Notes: generated by a model from the letters alone, not told the origin. Shown: positions 1-10,629, counted from the stretch's first letter. The stretch is 64,000 nt of DNA from JBBRYB01 sp038238115 (GCA_038238115.1 JBBRYB010000003.1:62001-126000), one strand, 5' to 3'. A program made the numbers and translations.

Positions 1-305
1 TCCGCCCCGTCTCACCGGTCGTGTTCATCAACGTGACCGAGGGCATCTCGGCGTGCGAGATGTTGGCCGACGATGCGCGCAGCGGACCGCTGGAGCAAGA
101 CCTGGCGTACCCGTTCCATCCGCATGTCACCGTCGCCCACCATCTCGACGCAGGCGCACTCGATCGCGCCTACGAGTCCCTTGCGAACTTCGACTGCGCG
201 TTCGATGTGGAAGAGTTCCACCTCTACGTGCACGGGGATGACGGGGTATGGCGGTCGGTCTCGACGTTCACCCTCGTCGGTAAGGCATTGCCGCCGCCGG
301 AGTAG
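1..305 (+). CDS. 2'-5' RNA ligase family protein (3' part only)
   Basis: The reading frame enters from the left edge (first full codon at base 3) and stops at 303-305, so only about 100 C-terminal residues are present. They contain HPHVTVAHH, which fits the second HxT/S motif of the 2H phosphoesterase / 2'-5' RNA ligase superfamily. A conserved-looking 'FDVEEFHLYVHGDDGVWRSV' beta-strand segment follows. Known members act on cyclic phosphodiesters or ligate RNA ends; the substrate here is unknown. The next gene starts 28 bp downstream on the same strand, so co-transcription is possible. The first HxT motif lies outside the window, so family assignment rests on one motif. Confidence 0.7.
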   Translation, partial: RPVSPVVFINVTEGISACEMLADDARSGPLEQDLAYPFHPHVTVAHHLDAGALDRAYESLANFDCAFDVEEFHLYVHGDDGVWRSVSTFTLVGKALPPPE

Positions 306-333
306 TCGTTCGCCGTCTCGGACAGGAGAGGTC

Positions 334-1434
334 ATGGCTGACAAGGGTTCCGGCGGAGGCATCCAAGGTCGCATCAAGCGGCTCAGGCAGCGATACCCCG
401 TTTTCGACCACCTGATGTCGATGAACGAGCACTACACCGACGTCCAGGGCAGCGTGCTCGCGGGAGCTGTGACCTACTTCGGCTTCCTGTCGTTCTTCCC
501 CATCCTCGCGCTAGGGTTCGCGGTTGTCGGTTATATCAGCGTCTACTACCCCGGTGCCCGGGACTCGCTGGTCACCGCGATCCAGCAGATCTTCCCCGGC
601 ATCGTCAGCACGTCGGGCGAACCCGGCACCATCAGCCTCGCGGACATCGAGGGCGCCAAGGCGGCGGCCGGGATCATCGGCTTCGTCGGCGTCTTGTACT
701 CCGGCTTGAACTGGGTCTCCGGTCTGCGCACCGGCCTCGAGACCGCGTTCAAGGTGCCTCGCCGTGAGCAGCCGAACTTCATTGTTGGCAAGGGCATCGA
801 CCTGGTCGCACTCGTCATCGTCGGCGCGATCTTGATCGTGTCGGTCGGGGTTGCGGGACTCGTCAAGGGCGCGGCTGACCAGATACTCAGCTGGATCGGC
901 CTGGCCGACACGGTGATCGGCTCGCCGCTGATCTGGGTCGTCGGGGCTGTGCTCGGTGTCGCGTCCAGCACGCTGCTGTTCTTCGTCATGTTCCGCGTGC
1001 TGGGCCGGCCCGAGATCCCCGCGAAGCCGGTGTGGCACGGGGCCCTGCTCGGGGCGGTCGGCTTCGAGGTCCTCAAGATCCTGGTAGTCAATGTGATCGG
1101 TGGCGTCGGTGGCTCCGCCTTGGCGCCGCTGGCGATTGCGATCACGCTCATCGTGTGGATCAACTACTTCTCCCGGCTCGTGATGTATGGCGCCGCGTGG
1201 TCCATGACGTCGCCTCATGCCCGTGACACGATCTCGCGTCGCACCGATCGATCGGAGGCGTCCGTCGCGGCGGCCGACGTGGCAGAGGGCCATGGACGCT
1301 CCCTCGTCGGCGCGTATGGCCTGATCGAAGACGGCGAGGTGCGGCCGCCGGCCCGACGCTTCGATGCCGGCAGCGCGGTCCTCGGTGCGGTGGCCGGCCT
1401 GGCGGCGGCGATGCTCTTCGGCCGTCGCCCATGA
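334..1434 (+). CDS. YihY/BrkB family inner-membrane protein
   Basis: A 366-residue protein. ATG 334 was chosen because AGGAG (322-326) precedes it and because sequence upstream of it in this frame looks unlike protein. About six hydrophobic segments are visible, the first around AVTYFGFLSFFPILALGF, which is the conserved YihY/BrkB opening. Polar loops and an Ala/Arg-rich cytoplasmic tail with a final hydrophobic stretch follow. The family was once annotated as ribonuclease BN, which is incorrect for this fold; its real function is not established. No associated transport partner is encoded next to it. Confidence 0.88.
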   Translation: MADKGSGGGIQGRIKRLRQRYPVFDHLMSMNEHYTDVQGSVLAGAVTYFGFLSFFPILALGFAVVGYISVYYPGARDSLVTAIQQIFPGIVSTSGEPGTISLADIEGAKAAAGIIGFVGVLYSGLNWVSGLRTGLETAFKVPRREQPNFIVGKGIDLVALVIVGAILIVSVGVAGLVKGAADQILSWIGLADTVIGSPLIWVVGAVLGVASSTLLFFVMFRVLGRPEIPAKPVWHGALLGAVGFEVLKILVVNVIGGVGGSALAPLAIAITLIVWINYFSRLVMYGAAWSMTSPHARDTISRRTDRSEASVAAADVAEGHGRSLVGAYGLIEDGEVRPPARRFDAGSAVLGAVAGLAAAMLFGRRP

Positions 1435-1465
1435 GGCCCTCGCGTCGGCGGCAAGGCTGGCGGCC

Positions 1466-2401
1466 GTGACCCCCGCTCGACCTCGCCGCTCGGACATCGA
1501 AGCCGCTGCCTACCGGATCGGGTCCGGAGTGCGGCGCACCCCGGTCATCACGATGGCGCCGGCCGAGACCGGCCTGCCCGTCGAGCTGGTCCTCAAGCTT
1601 GAGTTGCTCCAGCACAGTGGCTCGTTCAAGGCGAGGGGCGCGCTCAACTCGGTGCGCTGCCTCCGGCCGGTCGTGGGCGGGGTCTGTGCCGCCTCGGGCG
1701 GCAACCACGCCGGCGCCGTCGCCTGGGCGGCTCACCTTGCCGGTGTCACAGCGGACGTCTTCGTGCCCAGCAACGCGACTCCGACCAAGATCGCCCGGAT
1801 CGCGGAGTACGGCGGCCGCGCGCATCTCGTCGACGGGTTCGTCAGGGACGCCTTGGCCGCCTGCCTCGACTACTCCGCCCGGCACGGTCTCCCGCTCCTT
1901 CACCCCTACGACACCGTCGAGACGGTGAGCGGCGCGGGCACCCTCGGCCTGGAGCTGGAGGAGCAAGTGCCCGAAGCCGACCTCGTCGTGCTCGCCTGCG
2001 GTGGCGGTGGGCTCTACGCGGGCGTCGCCACCGCGCTGGACGGCCTGGCGAGGGTGCAGCCGGTCGAGCCGGAGGAGTGTCCCAACCTCGCGGCCGCACT
2101 CGGAGCCGGCAAACCCGTCGACACCACCGTCGGCGGTGTGGCTGTCGACTCGTTGGGCGCGCCGCGGGTGGGCGAGATCGCGTTCGCCACCGCTTCGGAG
2201 CTCGGCGTCGAACCTGTCCTGGTGGACGAGGAGGAGATCCTGGCGGCGCGTCGCTTCCTCTGGAGCCGCCTCCGAGTTCTGGCCGAACCCGGTGCCTGCG
2301 TCGCGCTGGCCGCGGTGCTGGGCGGCCAGATCGACGTACGATCGCATCCGAGCGTGGTGGTCGTGGTCTCCGGCGGCAACAACGAGACGATGCCCTCGTG
2401 A
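1466..2401 (+). CDS. PLP-dependent threonine/serine dehydratase
   Basis: A 311-residue fold-type II PLP enzyme, predicted to deaminate threonine or serine to 2-oxobutyrate or pyruvate. Lys55 in GSFKARG should form the Schiff base. SGGNHAGAVAW (about residue 75) binds substrate carboxylate/PLP, CGGGGLYAGV is the phosphate-binding glycine loop, and SGGNNE lies near the C-terminus. There is no C-terminal ACT regulatory domain, so this resembles catabolic or serine-racemase-like dehydratases rather than IlvA. GTG 1466 is the best start: earlier codons in this frame lie inside the preceding gene. The neighbouring methylmalonyl-CoA mutase could take carbon from 2-oxobutyrate after its conversion to propionyl-CoA. 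Confidence 0.85.
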   Translation: MTPARPRRSDIEAAAYRIGSGVRRTPVITMAPAETGLPVELVLKLELLQHSGSFKARGALNSVRCLRPVVGGVCAASGGNHAGAVAWAAHLAGVTADVFVPSNATPTKIARIAEYGGRAHLVDGFVRDALAACLDYSARHGLPLLHPYDTVETVSGAGTLGLELEEQVPEADLVVLACGGGGLYAGVATALDGLARVQPVEPEECPNLAAALGAGKPVDTTVGGVAVDSLGAPRVGEIAFATASELGVEPVLVDEEEILAARRFLWSRLRVLAEPGACVALAAVLGGQIDVRSHPSVVVVVSGGNNETMPS

Positions 2402-2471
2402 CGAACGAGCGGCGCGCCCGGGGCGGCGCCCGGTGCTCGGTCTCACGGTGCGAGGCCACCATGACGCGCTC

Positions 2472-2477
2472 TACGCT
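2472..2477 (+). promoter_or_regulatory. Predicted -10 element (leaderless start of mutase gene)
   Basis: TACGCT lies 6 nt before ATG 2484. With the usual spacing transcription would begin at or next to the A of the start codon. No Shine-Dalgarno sequence is visible. Confidence 0.5.
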
Positions 2478-2483
2478 GCTGGG

Positions 2484-4064
<1,581 letters not shown>

Positions 4065-4119
4065 GCGATTCGTCTCGCTGGTTCGCGCTGGCCGTCCCCG
4101 ACCCTGGCAGGACGAATCG
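4065..4119 (-). repeat. Palindromic repeat copy A (55 bp)
   Basis: The ends are GATTCGTC and GACGAATC in opposite orientation around a G/C-rich core. Read on the minus strand it matches the copies at 13644 and 58800-59178 (GATTCGTCCTGC, then a core with GTCGGGGA). It starts directly after the mutase stop codon. Confidence 0.75.
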
Positions 4120-4138
4120 AGGGGGCGGCGCCTGCTAG

Positions 4139-4193
4139 GCGATTCGTCTCGCTGGTTCGCGCTGGCCTTCCCCGACCCTGGCAGGACGAATCG
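4139..4193 (-). repeat. Palindromic repeat copy B (55 bp)
   Basis: Nearly identical to copy A, differing at one core base, and placed 74 bp downstream of it in the same orientation. It ends just before the amidohydrolase gene. Confidence 0.75.
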
Positions 4194-4226
4194 GGAGGGA
4201 TGGGGAGAGGGTGCGAGAATGGGTCC

Positions 4227-5468
4227 ATGCTCGACCCAGCGGCGCGCGATCAGATCGAACGGTTGACTCGCGCGTTCGAGCCTGAGCTGGTCGAGTTCCG
4301 ACGCGCGCTTCACAGGAGGCCGGAGCTGGGCCGCCGGGAGCACGTGACGACTGCGGCGATCGTCGACCGGCTCGTCGCCGCCGGGCTCACGCCGCGCGTG
4401 TTGTCAACCGGCACCGGCGTCGTGTGCGACCTCGAAGGCAACGACGGCGAGAAGCCGTCGATCGGCTTGCGGGGTGACATCGACGCGCTGCCGCTGCCCG
4501 ACGTCAAGCACGTGTCCTACCGCTCACAGATCGACGGCATCTGTCATGCGTGTGGCCACGACGCACACACCGCGATCCTGCTGGGCGCCGCGCTGGTGCT
4601 CACCGAGCTTCGGCGCCTGGGCATGCTGGGGCGGTCGGTGCGCTTCATCTTCCAGCCCGCGGAGGAGCTGAGCCCGGGGGGCGCGCTCGACGTACTGTCC
4701 GACAACGAGATCAGCGGTCTGCAGAGCGTCTTCGCGATCCACTGCGACCCCAAGCTCGAGGTCGGCAAGGTGGGCTTCCGCGCTGGTCCGATCACCGCCG
4801 GCGCGGACCGCATAAGGGTCACGATGACAGGTCCCGGAGGCCACACGGCCCGCCCCCACCTCACCGCCGACCTGGTCTACGCACTCGGCGCGGTGATCAC
4901 GGGGCTGCCGGCACTTCTGTCGCGGCTGGCGGACCCCCGGTCCGGGCTCAGCCTGGTCTGGGGCCAGGCGCATGCCGGTGCCGTGGCCAACGCGATCCCA
5001 CAGTCCGGGTACGCCGAAGGCACGATTCGCTCGCTCGACACCCGGGTCTGGGAGTCGGCCCACACCGTCGTGCCCGACCTCGTCAAGGCGCTGGCGGCAC
5101 CGTTCGGGGTCGATGTCGACGTCGACATGCACAAGAGTGTGCCGCCGTGCGTCAACGACGAGCGGGCTACCGCGTTGATGCGGTCGGTCGCCCTCGACGT
5201 GCTCGGGCTCGGCGCGGTCACCACTACCGACCAGAGCCTCGGCGGCGAGGACTTCGCCTGGATCCTCGACCAGGTCCCGGGCTCGCTGGCGCGGCTCGGG
5301 GTCCGGCGCAGTGACGTGGCCGACGCCGGCGACCTGCACCGGGGCAGCTTCGACATCGACGAGGCGGCGCTGGCGGTCGGCGTCCGACTGTTCTCGGGAC
5401 TCGCCCTGGAGCCTCGCGCGGTAGCAAGTGCGGGGGCGTCCAGGTCACAAACCGATATCCATCCCTGA
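4227..5468 (+). CDS. M20 family amidohydrolase (amino-acylase/hippurate hydrolase-like)
   Basis: A 413-residue zinc hydrolase predicted to cleave N-acyl amino acids or related amides in the cytoplasm. Motifs in order: RRALHRRPELGRRE near the N-terminus, RGDIDALPL, the metal-binding CGHDAHTAILLGAA, the catalytic-base region QPAEELSPGGA, a dimerisation-domain GGHTARP, and GGEDFAW near the C-terminus. ATG 4227 gives the usual N-terminal length; ATG 4200 is also in frame but lies too close to copy B to leave room for a ribosome site. Substrate cannot be told from the sequence. It stands alone, with the nucleoside operon starting 100 bp later. Confidence 0.85.
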   Translation: MLDPAARDQIERLTRAFEPELVEFRRALHRRPELGRREHVTTAAIVDRLVAAGLTPRVLSTGTGVVCDLEGNDGEKPSIGLRGDIDALPLPDVKHVSYRSQIDGICHACGHDAHTAILLGAALVLTELRRLGMLGRSVRFIFQPAEELSPGGALDVLSDNEISGLQSVFAIHCDPKLEVGKVGFRAGPITAGADRIRVTMTGPGGHTARPHLTADLVYALGAVITGLPALLSRLADPRSGLSLVWGQAHAGAVANAIPQSGYAEGTIRSLDTRVWESAHTVVPDLVKALAAPFGVDVDVDMHKSVPPCVNDERATALMRSVALDVLGLGAVTTTDQSLGGEDFAWILDQVPGSLARLGVRRSDVADAGDLHRGSFDIDEAALAVGVRLFSGLALEPRAVASAGASRSQTDIHP

Positions 5469-5509
5469 GCCTCGTAGGTGGCGTGGGTGCGGATCGGTGC
5501 TCCTGCACT

Positions 5510-5515
5510 AACATG
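5510..5515 (+). promoter_or_regulatory. Predicted -10 element of the nucleoside operon
   Basis: TAACAT is about 54 bp before the GTG start of the lipoprotein gene. It would give a leader of about 47 nt containing AAGGAG (5558-5563). No clear operator was seen. Confidence 0.35.
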
Positions 5516-5568
5516 CCCCTCACTGCGTGCCCTACCCCTCGGGCGCGCCTACCCCATAAGGAGTCGTC

Positions 5569-6657
5569 GTGCGTCGCTCGACCATGATCGCGGCAGTCTC
5601 AGCGGTTGCCATCCTCGCCCTGGCCGGATGCGCCAAGGACAACTCATCAAGCGGCGGAAGCGGCAGTGGTGGTACGTCGTCGGACGCCCTCGACTGCTCC
5701 AGCCTGTCGGGCGACGGGCCCAAGGTCGGCCTGGCCTACGACATCGGCGGACAGGGCGACCACTCGTTCAACGACTCGGCCGTGACCGGCATGAAGAAGG
5801 CCGCCGACGACCTCAGCGCGACGTGTGTCGAGGGCGAGGCGCAGCTCAACGAGCCCGAGTCGGCGCGCGAGGAGCGCCTGCGCAACCTCGCCGACGCGGG
5901 CGCCAACCCCGTCATCGGCGTCGGCTTCGCCTACAGCGACGCGGTGGACGCGGTCGCGCCCGACTACCCCGACGTCAGCTTCGCCGTCGTCGACGGCTTC
6001 GACCCGACGGCCGACAGCCCCAACGACAACGTCGCCTACCTCGGCTTTGCCGAGAACGAGGGCTCGTTCCTCGTTGGCGTCGCCGCCGCAGAGAAGACCA
6101 AGACCGACCACATCGGCTTCGTCGGGGGCGTGCACAACGACCTGATCAAGAAGTTCGAGGCCGGCTACGTCGCCGGCGCCAAGGCCGTCAACCCCGACAT
6201 CACTGTCGACGTCAAGTACATCGAGGAGTCCGACCTGTCGGGCTTCAACGACACCGCCGGGGGCAAGGCCGCCGCCGCTGGTCTCTATGACAACGGGGCT
6301 GACATCGTCTACCACGCCGCGGGCGCCTCCGGCTCCGGTGTCTTCGACGCGGCGGTCGAGGCCGGCGACGGGATGTGGGCCATCGGTGTGGACTCCGACC
6401 AGTACCTGTCCGCCAGCCCGGACCAGCAGAAGCACATCCTCACCTCGATGCTGAAGCGGGTGGACACGGCCACCTTCGACATGGTCAGCTCCGTCAAGGA
6501 CGGCAAGCCGCTGACCAGCTACCAGGTGTATGACCTCAAGCACAACGGTGTCGGCTACGCCACGTCGGGTGGCTACATCGACGACATCACTGGTGACATC
6601 AACGGCTACGCCGACAAGATCAAGAGCGGCGAGATCAAGGTGCCCACCAAGCCGTGA
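5569..6657 (+). CDS. BMP-family nucleoside-binding lipoprotein (ABC transporter)
   Basis: A 362-residue extracellular solute-binding lipoprotein. The signal peptide ends in the lipobox LALAGC, so the mature N-terminus would be a lipidated Cys, followed by a Ser/Gly-rich linker. GLAYDIGGQGDHSFNDSA and later GFVGGVHNDLIKKFEAGY are typical of the BmpA/PnrA family, whose characterised members bind purine or pyrimidine nucleosides. GTG 5569 is preceded by AAGGAG; ATG 5584 would shorten the signal peptide. It is the first gene of an operon with an ABC ATPase, two permeases, cdd and deoA, which supports nucleoside uptake. Confidence 0.9.
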   Translation: MRRSTMIAAVSAVAILALAGCAKDNSSSGGSGSGGTSSDALDCSSLSGDGPKVGLAYDIGGQGDHSFNDSAVTGMKKAADDLSATCVEGEAQLNEPESAREERLRNLADAGANPVIGVGFAYSDAVDAVAPDYPDVSFAVVDGFDPTADSPNDNVAYLGFAENEGSFLVGVAAAEKTKTDHIGFVGGVHNDLIKKFEAGYVAGAKAVNPDITVDVKYIEESDLSGFNDTAGGKAAAAGLYDNGADIVYHAAGASGSGVFDAAVEAGDGMWAIGVDSDQYLSASPDQQKHILTSMLKRVDTATFDMVSSVKDGKPLTSYQVYDLKHNGVGYATSGGYIDDITGDINGYADKIKSGEIKVPTKP

Positions 6658-6668
6658 CGAGTTCACGG

Positions 6669-6701
6669 ACCCGGGACGTCACGGTAGCGTGCGTCCCGGG
6701 T
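6669..6701 (+). terminator. Hairpin between binding-protein and ATPase genes
   Basis: ACCCGGGACG and CGTCCCGGGT form a perfect 10-bp stem with a 13-nt loop, followed by TCGTCATTT. Placed between binding-protein and ATPase genes, it may act as a partial terminator or 3'-end stabiliser that raises binding-protein output over the membrane components. Confidence 0.55.
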
Positions 6702-6738
6702 TCGTCATTTCCAGACATCTCGGCGGACGAGGAGAACG

Positions 6739-8262
6739 ATGGCCGACACCGCGCCGCGCGACGCTGTCCGGCTCACCGGCATCGGCAAACGCTTCCCGGG
6801 CGTGATCGCGAACCATGACGTCGACATCACCATCCGCGCGGGCACCGTGCACGCCTTGATCGGCGAGAACGGTGCCGGCAAGTCGACCCTGATGAAGATC
6901 CTCTACGGCGTCCAGAAGCCCGACGCCGGCACGATCACGGTCGACGGCTCCCAGGTCAGCTTCGGCTCACCGACCGACGCGATCGCGCGTGGTATCGGGA
7001 TGGTGTTCCAGCACTTCATGCTTGCCGACAACCTCACCGTGTTGGAGAACGTTGTGCTCGGTGCCGAGAAGATGCACGGGATCGGCGACGAGGCGCGCAG
7101 GACGGTCGCGGACATCTCCTCGAGGTACGGCTTCGGCATCGACCCGGACACGCTGGTCGAGCGACTGGGGGTCGGCGACCGTCAGCGGGTCGAGATCCTC
7201 AAGGTGCTCTACCGGGGCGCTCAGATCATCATCCTCGACGAGCCCACCGCCGTACTCGTACCACAGGAGGTCGACGCGCTCTTCGCCAACCTCCGTGAGC
7301 TCAAGCACGAGGGACACACGATCCTCTTCATCTCACACAAGCTCGACGAGGTGCTCAGCGTCGCCGACGACATCACCGTGATGAGACGCGGCACCACCGT
7401 CGGCGAGGCCAAGCCGGACGGCGTCACGAAGCACGAGCTCGCTGAGCTGATGGTCGGGTCGGAGCTGCCCTCTCCCGAGACGGAGGACTCGACGGTCACC
7501 GACGACGTGGAGCTCACACTGACAGGGGTGCGGCTCACCGACGAGCGCGGCCGTGACCTGCTCAGCGACATCAGCTTCACGATCCACCGTGGCGAGGTGC
7601 TCGGGATCGCAGGGGTGGAGGGCAACGGCCAGGCCGAGCTCGTCGAGACGATCATGGGGATGCGCAAGGCCACCGCGGGCACCGTCCGGCTCGGCGAGCG
7701 GGACATGACGACCTGGGGCACACGGGAGCGGCGAGAGGCCGGGATCGGCTACATCCCCGAGGACCGGCAACGCCACGGGCTGCTGCTCGACTCCCCGCTG
7801 TGGGAGAACCGCATCCTCGGACACCAGACCCGTGAGCCGTCGGTCAGGGGAGTGTGGATCGACCGCGCCGGCGCCCGCGCCGACACCACCCGGATCGTCG
7901 AGGAGTACGACGTGCGGACGCCCGGCATCGACACCTTGTCGGGTGCGCTGTCCGGCGGCAACCAGCAGAAACTGATCGTCGGGCGGGAGATGAGCGGCGA
8001 CCCGGTCCTGCTCATCGCCTCCCACCCGACCCGCGGAGTCGATGTCGGCGCGCAGGCGGCGATCTGGGAGCAGATCAAGCGGGCCCGGCGCAGCGGGCTC
8101 GCGGTGCTGCTGATCTCCGCCGACCTCGACGAGCTGATCGGCTTGTCCGACCGGATCGAGGTGATTCTGCGCGGCCGGCTCGTCGGGGAGTTCGACCCCC
8201 AGTCCGTAACCCCCCAGCAGCTCGGCAGTGCGATGACCGGCGGCGACGAGGAGGACTCGTGA
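6739..8262 (+). CDS. Nucleoside ABC transporter ATP-binding protein (tandem ABC domains)
   Basis: A 507-residue protein with two fused ABC domains, as in the NupO/YufO and RbsA-type importers. The first has Walker A GENGAGKST at 42-50, with Walker B around IIILDEPTAVL. The second has a degenerate Walker A (GVEGNGQAE) and the signature LSGGNQQK near residue 404. The signature and degeneracy pattern are usual for sugar/nucleoside importers. AGGAGAACG precedes ATG 6739. It powers the two following permeases; its stop overlaps the first permease start (GTGA). Confidence 0.92.
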   Translation: MADTAPRDAVRLTGIGKRFPGVIANHDVDITIRAGTVHALIGENGAGKSTLMKILYGVQKPDAGTITVDGSQVSFGSPTDAIARGIGMVFQHFMLADNLTVLENVVLGAEKMHGIGDEARRTVADISSRYGFGIDPDTLVERLGVGDRQRVEILKVLYRGAQIIILDEPTAVLVPQEVDALFANLRELKHEGHTILFISHKLDEVLSVADDITVMRRGTTVGEAKPDGVTKHELAELMVGSELPSPETEDSTVTDDVELTLTGVRLTDERGRDLLSDISFTIHRGEVLGIAGVEGNGQAELVETIMGMRKATAGTVRLGERDMTTWGTRERREAGIGYIPEDRQRHGLLLDSPLWENRILGHQTREPSVRGVWIDRAGARADTTRIVEEYDVRTPGIDTLSGALSGGNQQKLIVGREMSGDPVLLIASHPTRGVDVGAQAAIWEQIKRARRSGLAVLLISADLDELIGLSDRIEVILRGRLVGEFDPQSVTPQQLGSAMTGGDEEDS

Positions 8263-9356
8263 TCGCGTTGCGCCGCGTCGGCATGAGCCTGCTCGCTCCC
8301 GCAGGGGCGATCATCGCCGCGATGGTCATCACCAGCATCGTGATCACCGTCTCGGGAAGCTCCGCCGGAGACTTCTGGGCGATCATCTTCTCCAGGCCCG
8401 CCAACCGCCTGATCGTCAACATGGTCAACCAGACCTCGATGATCTACATCGCCGCCCTGGCGGCGGCCATCGGCTTCCGGATGAACCTCTTCAACATCGG
8501 CGTCGAGGGCCAGTACACGATCGCCTCCTACGCCGCCGCCACGCTGGCGGGGGCCGCGATCTTCCCCGGCCTGCTCAACGTCGTCGCACCCCTCGTCTTC
8601 GCAGTCGTCGTCGGTGCCGCCTGGGCCGGCATCGCCGGCGTTCTCAAGGTCACCCGCGGCGTCAGCGAGGTCATCTCGACGATCATGCTGAACGCCATCG
8701 CGGTGACGCTCACCGGCTACCTGCTCAACAAGTACGGCCAGCACGAGGGCAACGGCGTGCGGAGCTCGGTGATCCCGGCCAGCAGTCAGCTCGGTGGCTG
8801 GACCCCCTTCGCCGAGCCGGACGGCGCGATCTGGACGCTGTCACTGCTGGCCGTCGTGCTCGGTGTCGGCTTCTGGGTGCTCCTGACCAAGACTCGCTTC
8901 GGGTTCGACCTCCGCGCGACCGGCTCATCGGAGTCGGCGGCCGTCGCATCGGGTGTCAACGTGAAAAAGATGGTCCTCACCTCGATGCTGATCTCCGGTG
9001 GCGTCGCCGGGCTGATCTGGATGCCGGCGTTCTACGGGGCCGCGCACTCCTACGGCACCACCTTCCAGGCCGGGCTCGGCTTCATCGGAATCGCTGTCGC
9101 GTTGCTCGGGCGCAACCAGCCGCTCGGCATCGCCTTCGGCGCCATCCTCTTCGCCTTCCTGAACGAGCAGTCCAACCGGCTGACGCTCGAGACGGACATC
9201 TCGGTCAACGTGGTCCAGATCACTCAGGGCACCATCGTGTTGACGATCGTGATCGCCTACGAGATCGTTCGTCGTTACCGGATCAAGTCCGAGCAGAGAC
9301 TGGCCGCCAGTCGGATCGCCGACGACCCCGCGAGGCCCGAGGCGGCGATGGCATGA
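8259..9356 (+). CDS. Nucleoside ABC transporter permease 1
   Basis: A 365-residue permease of the BPD-transp-2 type (YufP/RnsC-like) with about eight to ten hydrophobic segments. Characteristic stretches are GFRMNLFNIGVEGQYTIAS and, later, GLGFIGIAVALLGRNQPLG. The GTG start at 8259 overlaps the ATPase stop in a GTGA arrangement, which implies translational coupling and settles the start. Longer reading in this frame would run through the ATPase gene. With permease 2 it should form the membrane channel for nucleosides delivered by the BMP lipoprotein. Confidence 0.92.
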   Translation: MIALRRVGMSLLAPAGAIIAAMVITSIVITVSGSSAGDFWAIIFSRPANRLIVNMVNQTSMIYIAALAAAIGFRMNLFNIGVEGQYTIASYAAATLAGAAIFPGLLNVVAPLVFAVVVGAAWAGIAGVLKVTRGVSEVISTIMLNAIAVTLTGYLLNKYGQHEGNGVRSSVIPASSQLGGWTPFAEPDGAIWTLSLLAVVLGVGFWVLLTKTRFGFDLRATGSSESAAVASGVNVKKMVLTSMLISGGVAGLIWMPAFYGAAHSYGTTFQAGLGFIGIAVALLGRNQPLGIAFGAILFAFLNEQSNRLTLETDISVNVVQITQGTIVLTIVIAYEIVRRYRIKSEQRLAASRIADDPARPEAAMA

Positions 9357-9369
9357 GCCTGGCGATCAG

Positions 9370-10629
9370 ATGAGCACAGCGACGAAGACACCGGCCGAGA
9401 CACCGCGGGCCAGGTCCATGCGGGGCCGTGCGTTCTCGCGCACCTGGCTCCTCGTCAGCGGCGTGGCCTTCGTCACCGTGTCGGCGGTGCGCATCATCAC
9501 CGGAGCCGAGGGTTTGGACTCGAGCGGCACGATCAGCGCTGCCTTGATCGCGACCTGTCCCATCCTGATGGCGGCACTGGGAGGTCTGTGGAGCGAGCGG
9601 TCCGGCGTCGTCAACATCGGGCTCGAGGGCCAGATGATCCTCGGCACCTGGGGCGCCGCCTACTTCACCTACTACTACGGCCCGTGGATGGGGGTTGTCG
9701 GCGCGGCCCTGCTGGGAGGTGTCGGCGGGCTGCTGCACGCCATCGCCACAGTGACCTTCGGCGTCGATCACATCGTGTCCGGGGTGGCCATCAACATCAT
9801 CGCCACCGGGGCGGCGAACTTCCTCGCCGAGTCCTACTTCAGCGACCTGACCGGTGGTGGCTTCAAGCAGCTGACGGGACTCTCCAGGCCCACGTCCCTG
9901 ACGATTCCGGGTCTGTCCGACGGCGCCACCTCCCTGGCGGACCGGAACTGGTTCATTGTGTCAGACCTCGCGTCCGCGGTGGCCGCGCTGACGACCTCGC
10001 TGTCCTTGCTGATCGTGCTCGTGGCGCTGCTGGTGGCGGCGTCGGCGTGGATCCTGTGGCGGTCGACGTTCGGACTCCGGCTGCGATCGTGCGGTGAGAA
10101 CCCCGCGGCGGCGGAGAGCCTCGGCGTCAACGTCTACCTGTACAAGTACGTCGCTGTGCTCATGTCCGGTGCCTTGGCCGGAATCGGTGGCGGCTTCTTG
10201 ACGCTGGTGTCCTCGAGCGGCTTCACGACCGGCCAGACCAACGGGCGAGGCTACATCGGGCTGGCGGCGTTGATCTTCGGCAACTGGCAACCGGCTGGCA
10301 TCGTCACCGGCTCGCTGATGTTCGGCTACACAGACAGCTTGCAGCTGCGCGACAACAGCTCGGTGCACGCGCTCCTGCTGCTGCTCGCGATCGCCATGCT
10401 CGGCTTCGCGGCGTGGCGGCTGCGCCAGGGCCAGACGACGTATGCCCTGATCGTCACGCTTCTCGGTGTCGGCTTCGCCGTCTGGTTCTTCACGACCGAC
10501 CAGGTGCCGAGCGAGTTCGTGGGCATGACGCCGTACGTCGCGACGCTGCTGGTGCTGACGCTCGCCACCCAGCGGTTGCGGATGCCGGCTGCCGACGGTC
10601 TGCGCTACCGACGAGGGCAGTCGATGTGA
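9370..10629 (+). CDS. Nucleoside ABC transporter permease 2
   Basis: A 419-residue second permease (YufQ/RnsD-like), with VVNIGLEGQMILGTWGAAY near residue 80 and GRGYIGLAALIFGNWQPAG near residue 295, the paired motif of the family. About ten hydrophobic segments are visible. The N-terminus is a basic cytoplasmic stretch of about 20 residues before the first membrane helix. Thirteen bases separate it from permease 1. The stop codon overlaps the GTG of the cytidine deaminase gene, tying import directly to the first salvage enzyme. Confidence 0.92.
   Translation: MSTATKTPAETPRARSMRGRAFSRTWLLVSGVAFVTVSAVRIITGAEGLDSSGTISAALIATCPILMAALGGLWSERSGVVNIGLEGQMILGTWGAAYFTYYYGPWMGVVGAALLGGVGGLLHAIATVTFGVDHIVSGVAINIIATGAANFLAESYFSDLTGGGFKQLTGLSRPTSLTIPGLSDGATSLADRNWFIVSDLASAVAALTTSLSLLIVLVALLVAASAWILWRSTFGLRLRSCGENPAAAESLGVNVYLYKYVAVLMSGALAGIGGGFLTLVSSSGFTTGQTNGRGYIGLAALIFGNWQPAGIVTGSLMFGYTDSLQLRDNSSVHALLLLLAIAMLGFAAWRLRQGQTTYALIVTLLGVGFAVWFFTTDQVPSEFVGMTPYVATLLVLTLATQRLRMPAADGLRYRRGQSM

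Noticed and set aside
511..1497. Long minus-strand open frame over the BrkB gene
   Set aside because: It is Arg/Asp/Glu/His-rich with no membrane or enzyme motifs and lies antisense to a clear membrane protein; a shadow of G/C-rich codons.
1842..2462. Arg/Pro-rich minus-strand frame over the dehydratase gene
   Set aside because: Composition typical of antisense reading of high-G+C genes; no motif or start context.
2001..2483. N-terminal extension of the mutase frame into the dehydratase gene
   Set aside because: The extension overlaps a real gene in another frame and reads as Arg/Ser-rich noise; the -10 motif and family length favour ATG 2484.
5647..6666. Minus-strand frame of 339 codons over the BMP lipoprotein
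   Set aside because: Val/Asp/Gly-rich shadow without known motifs; the plus strand has lipobox and BMP signatures.
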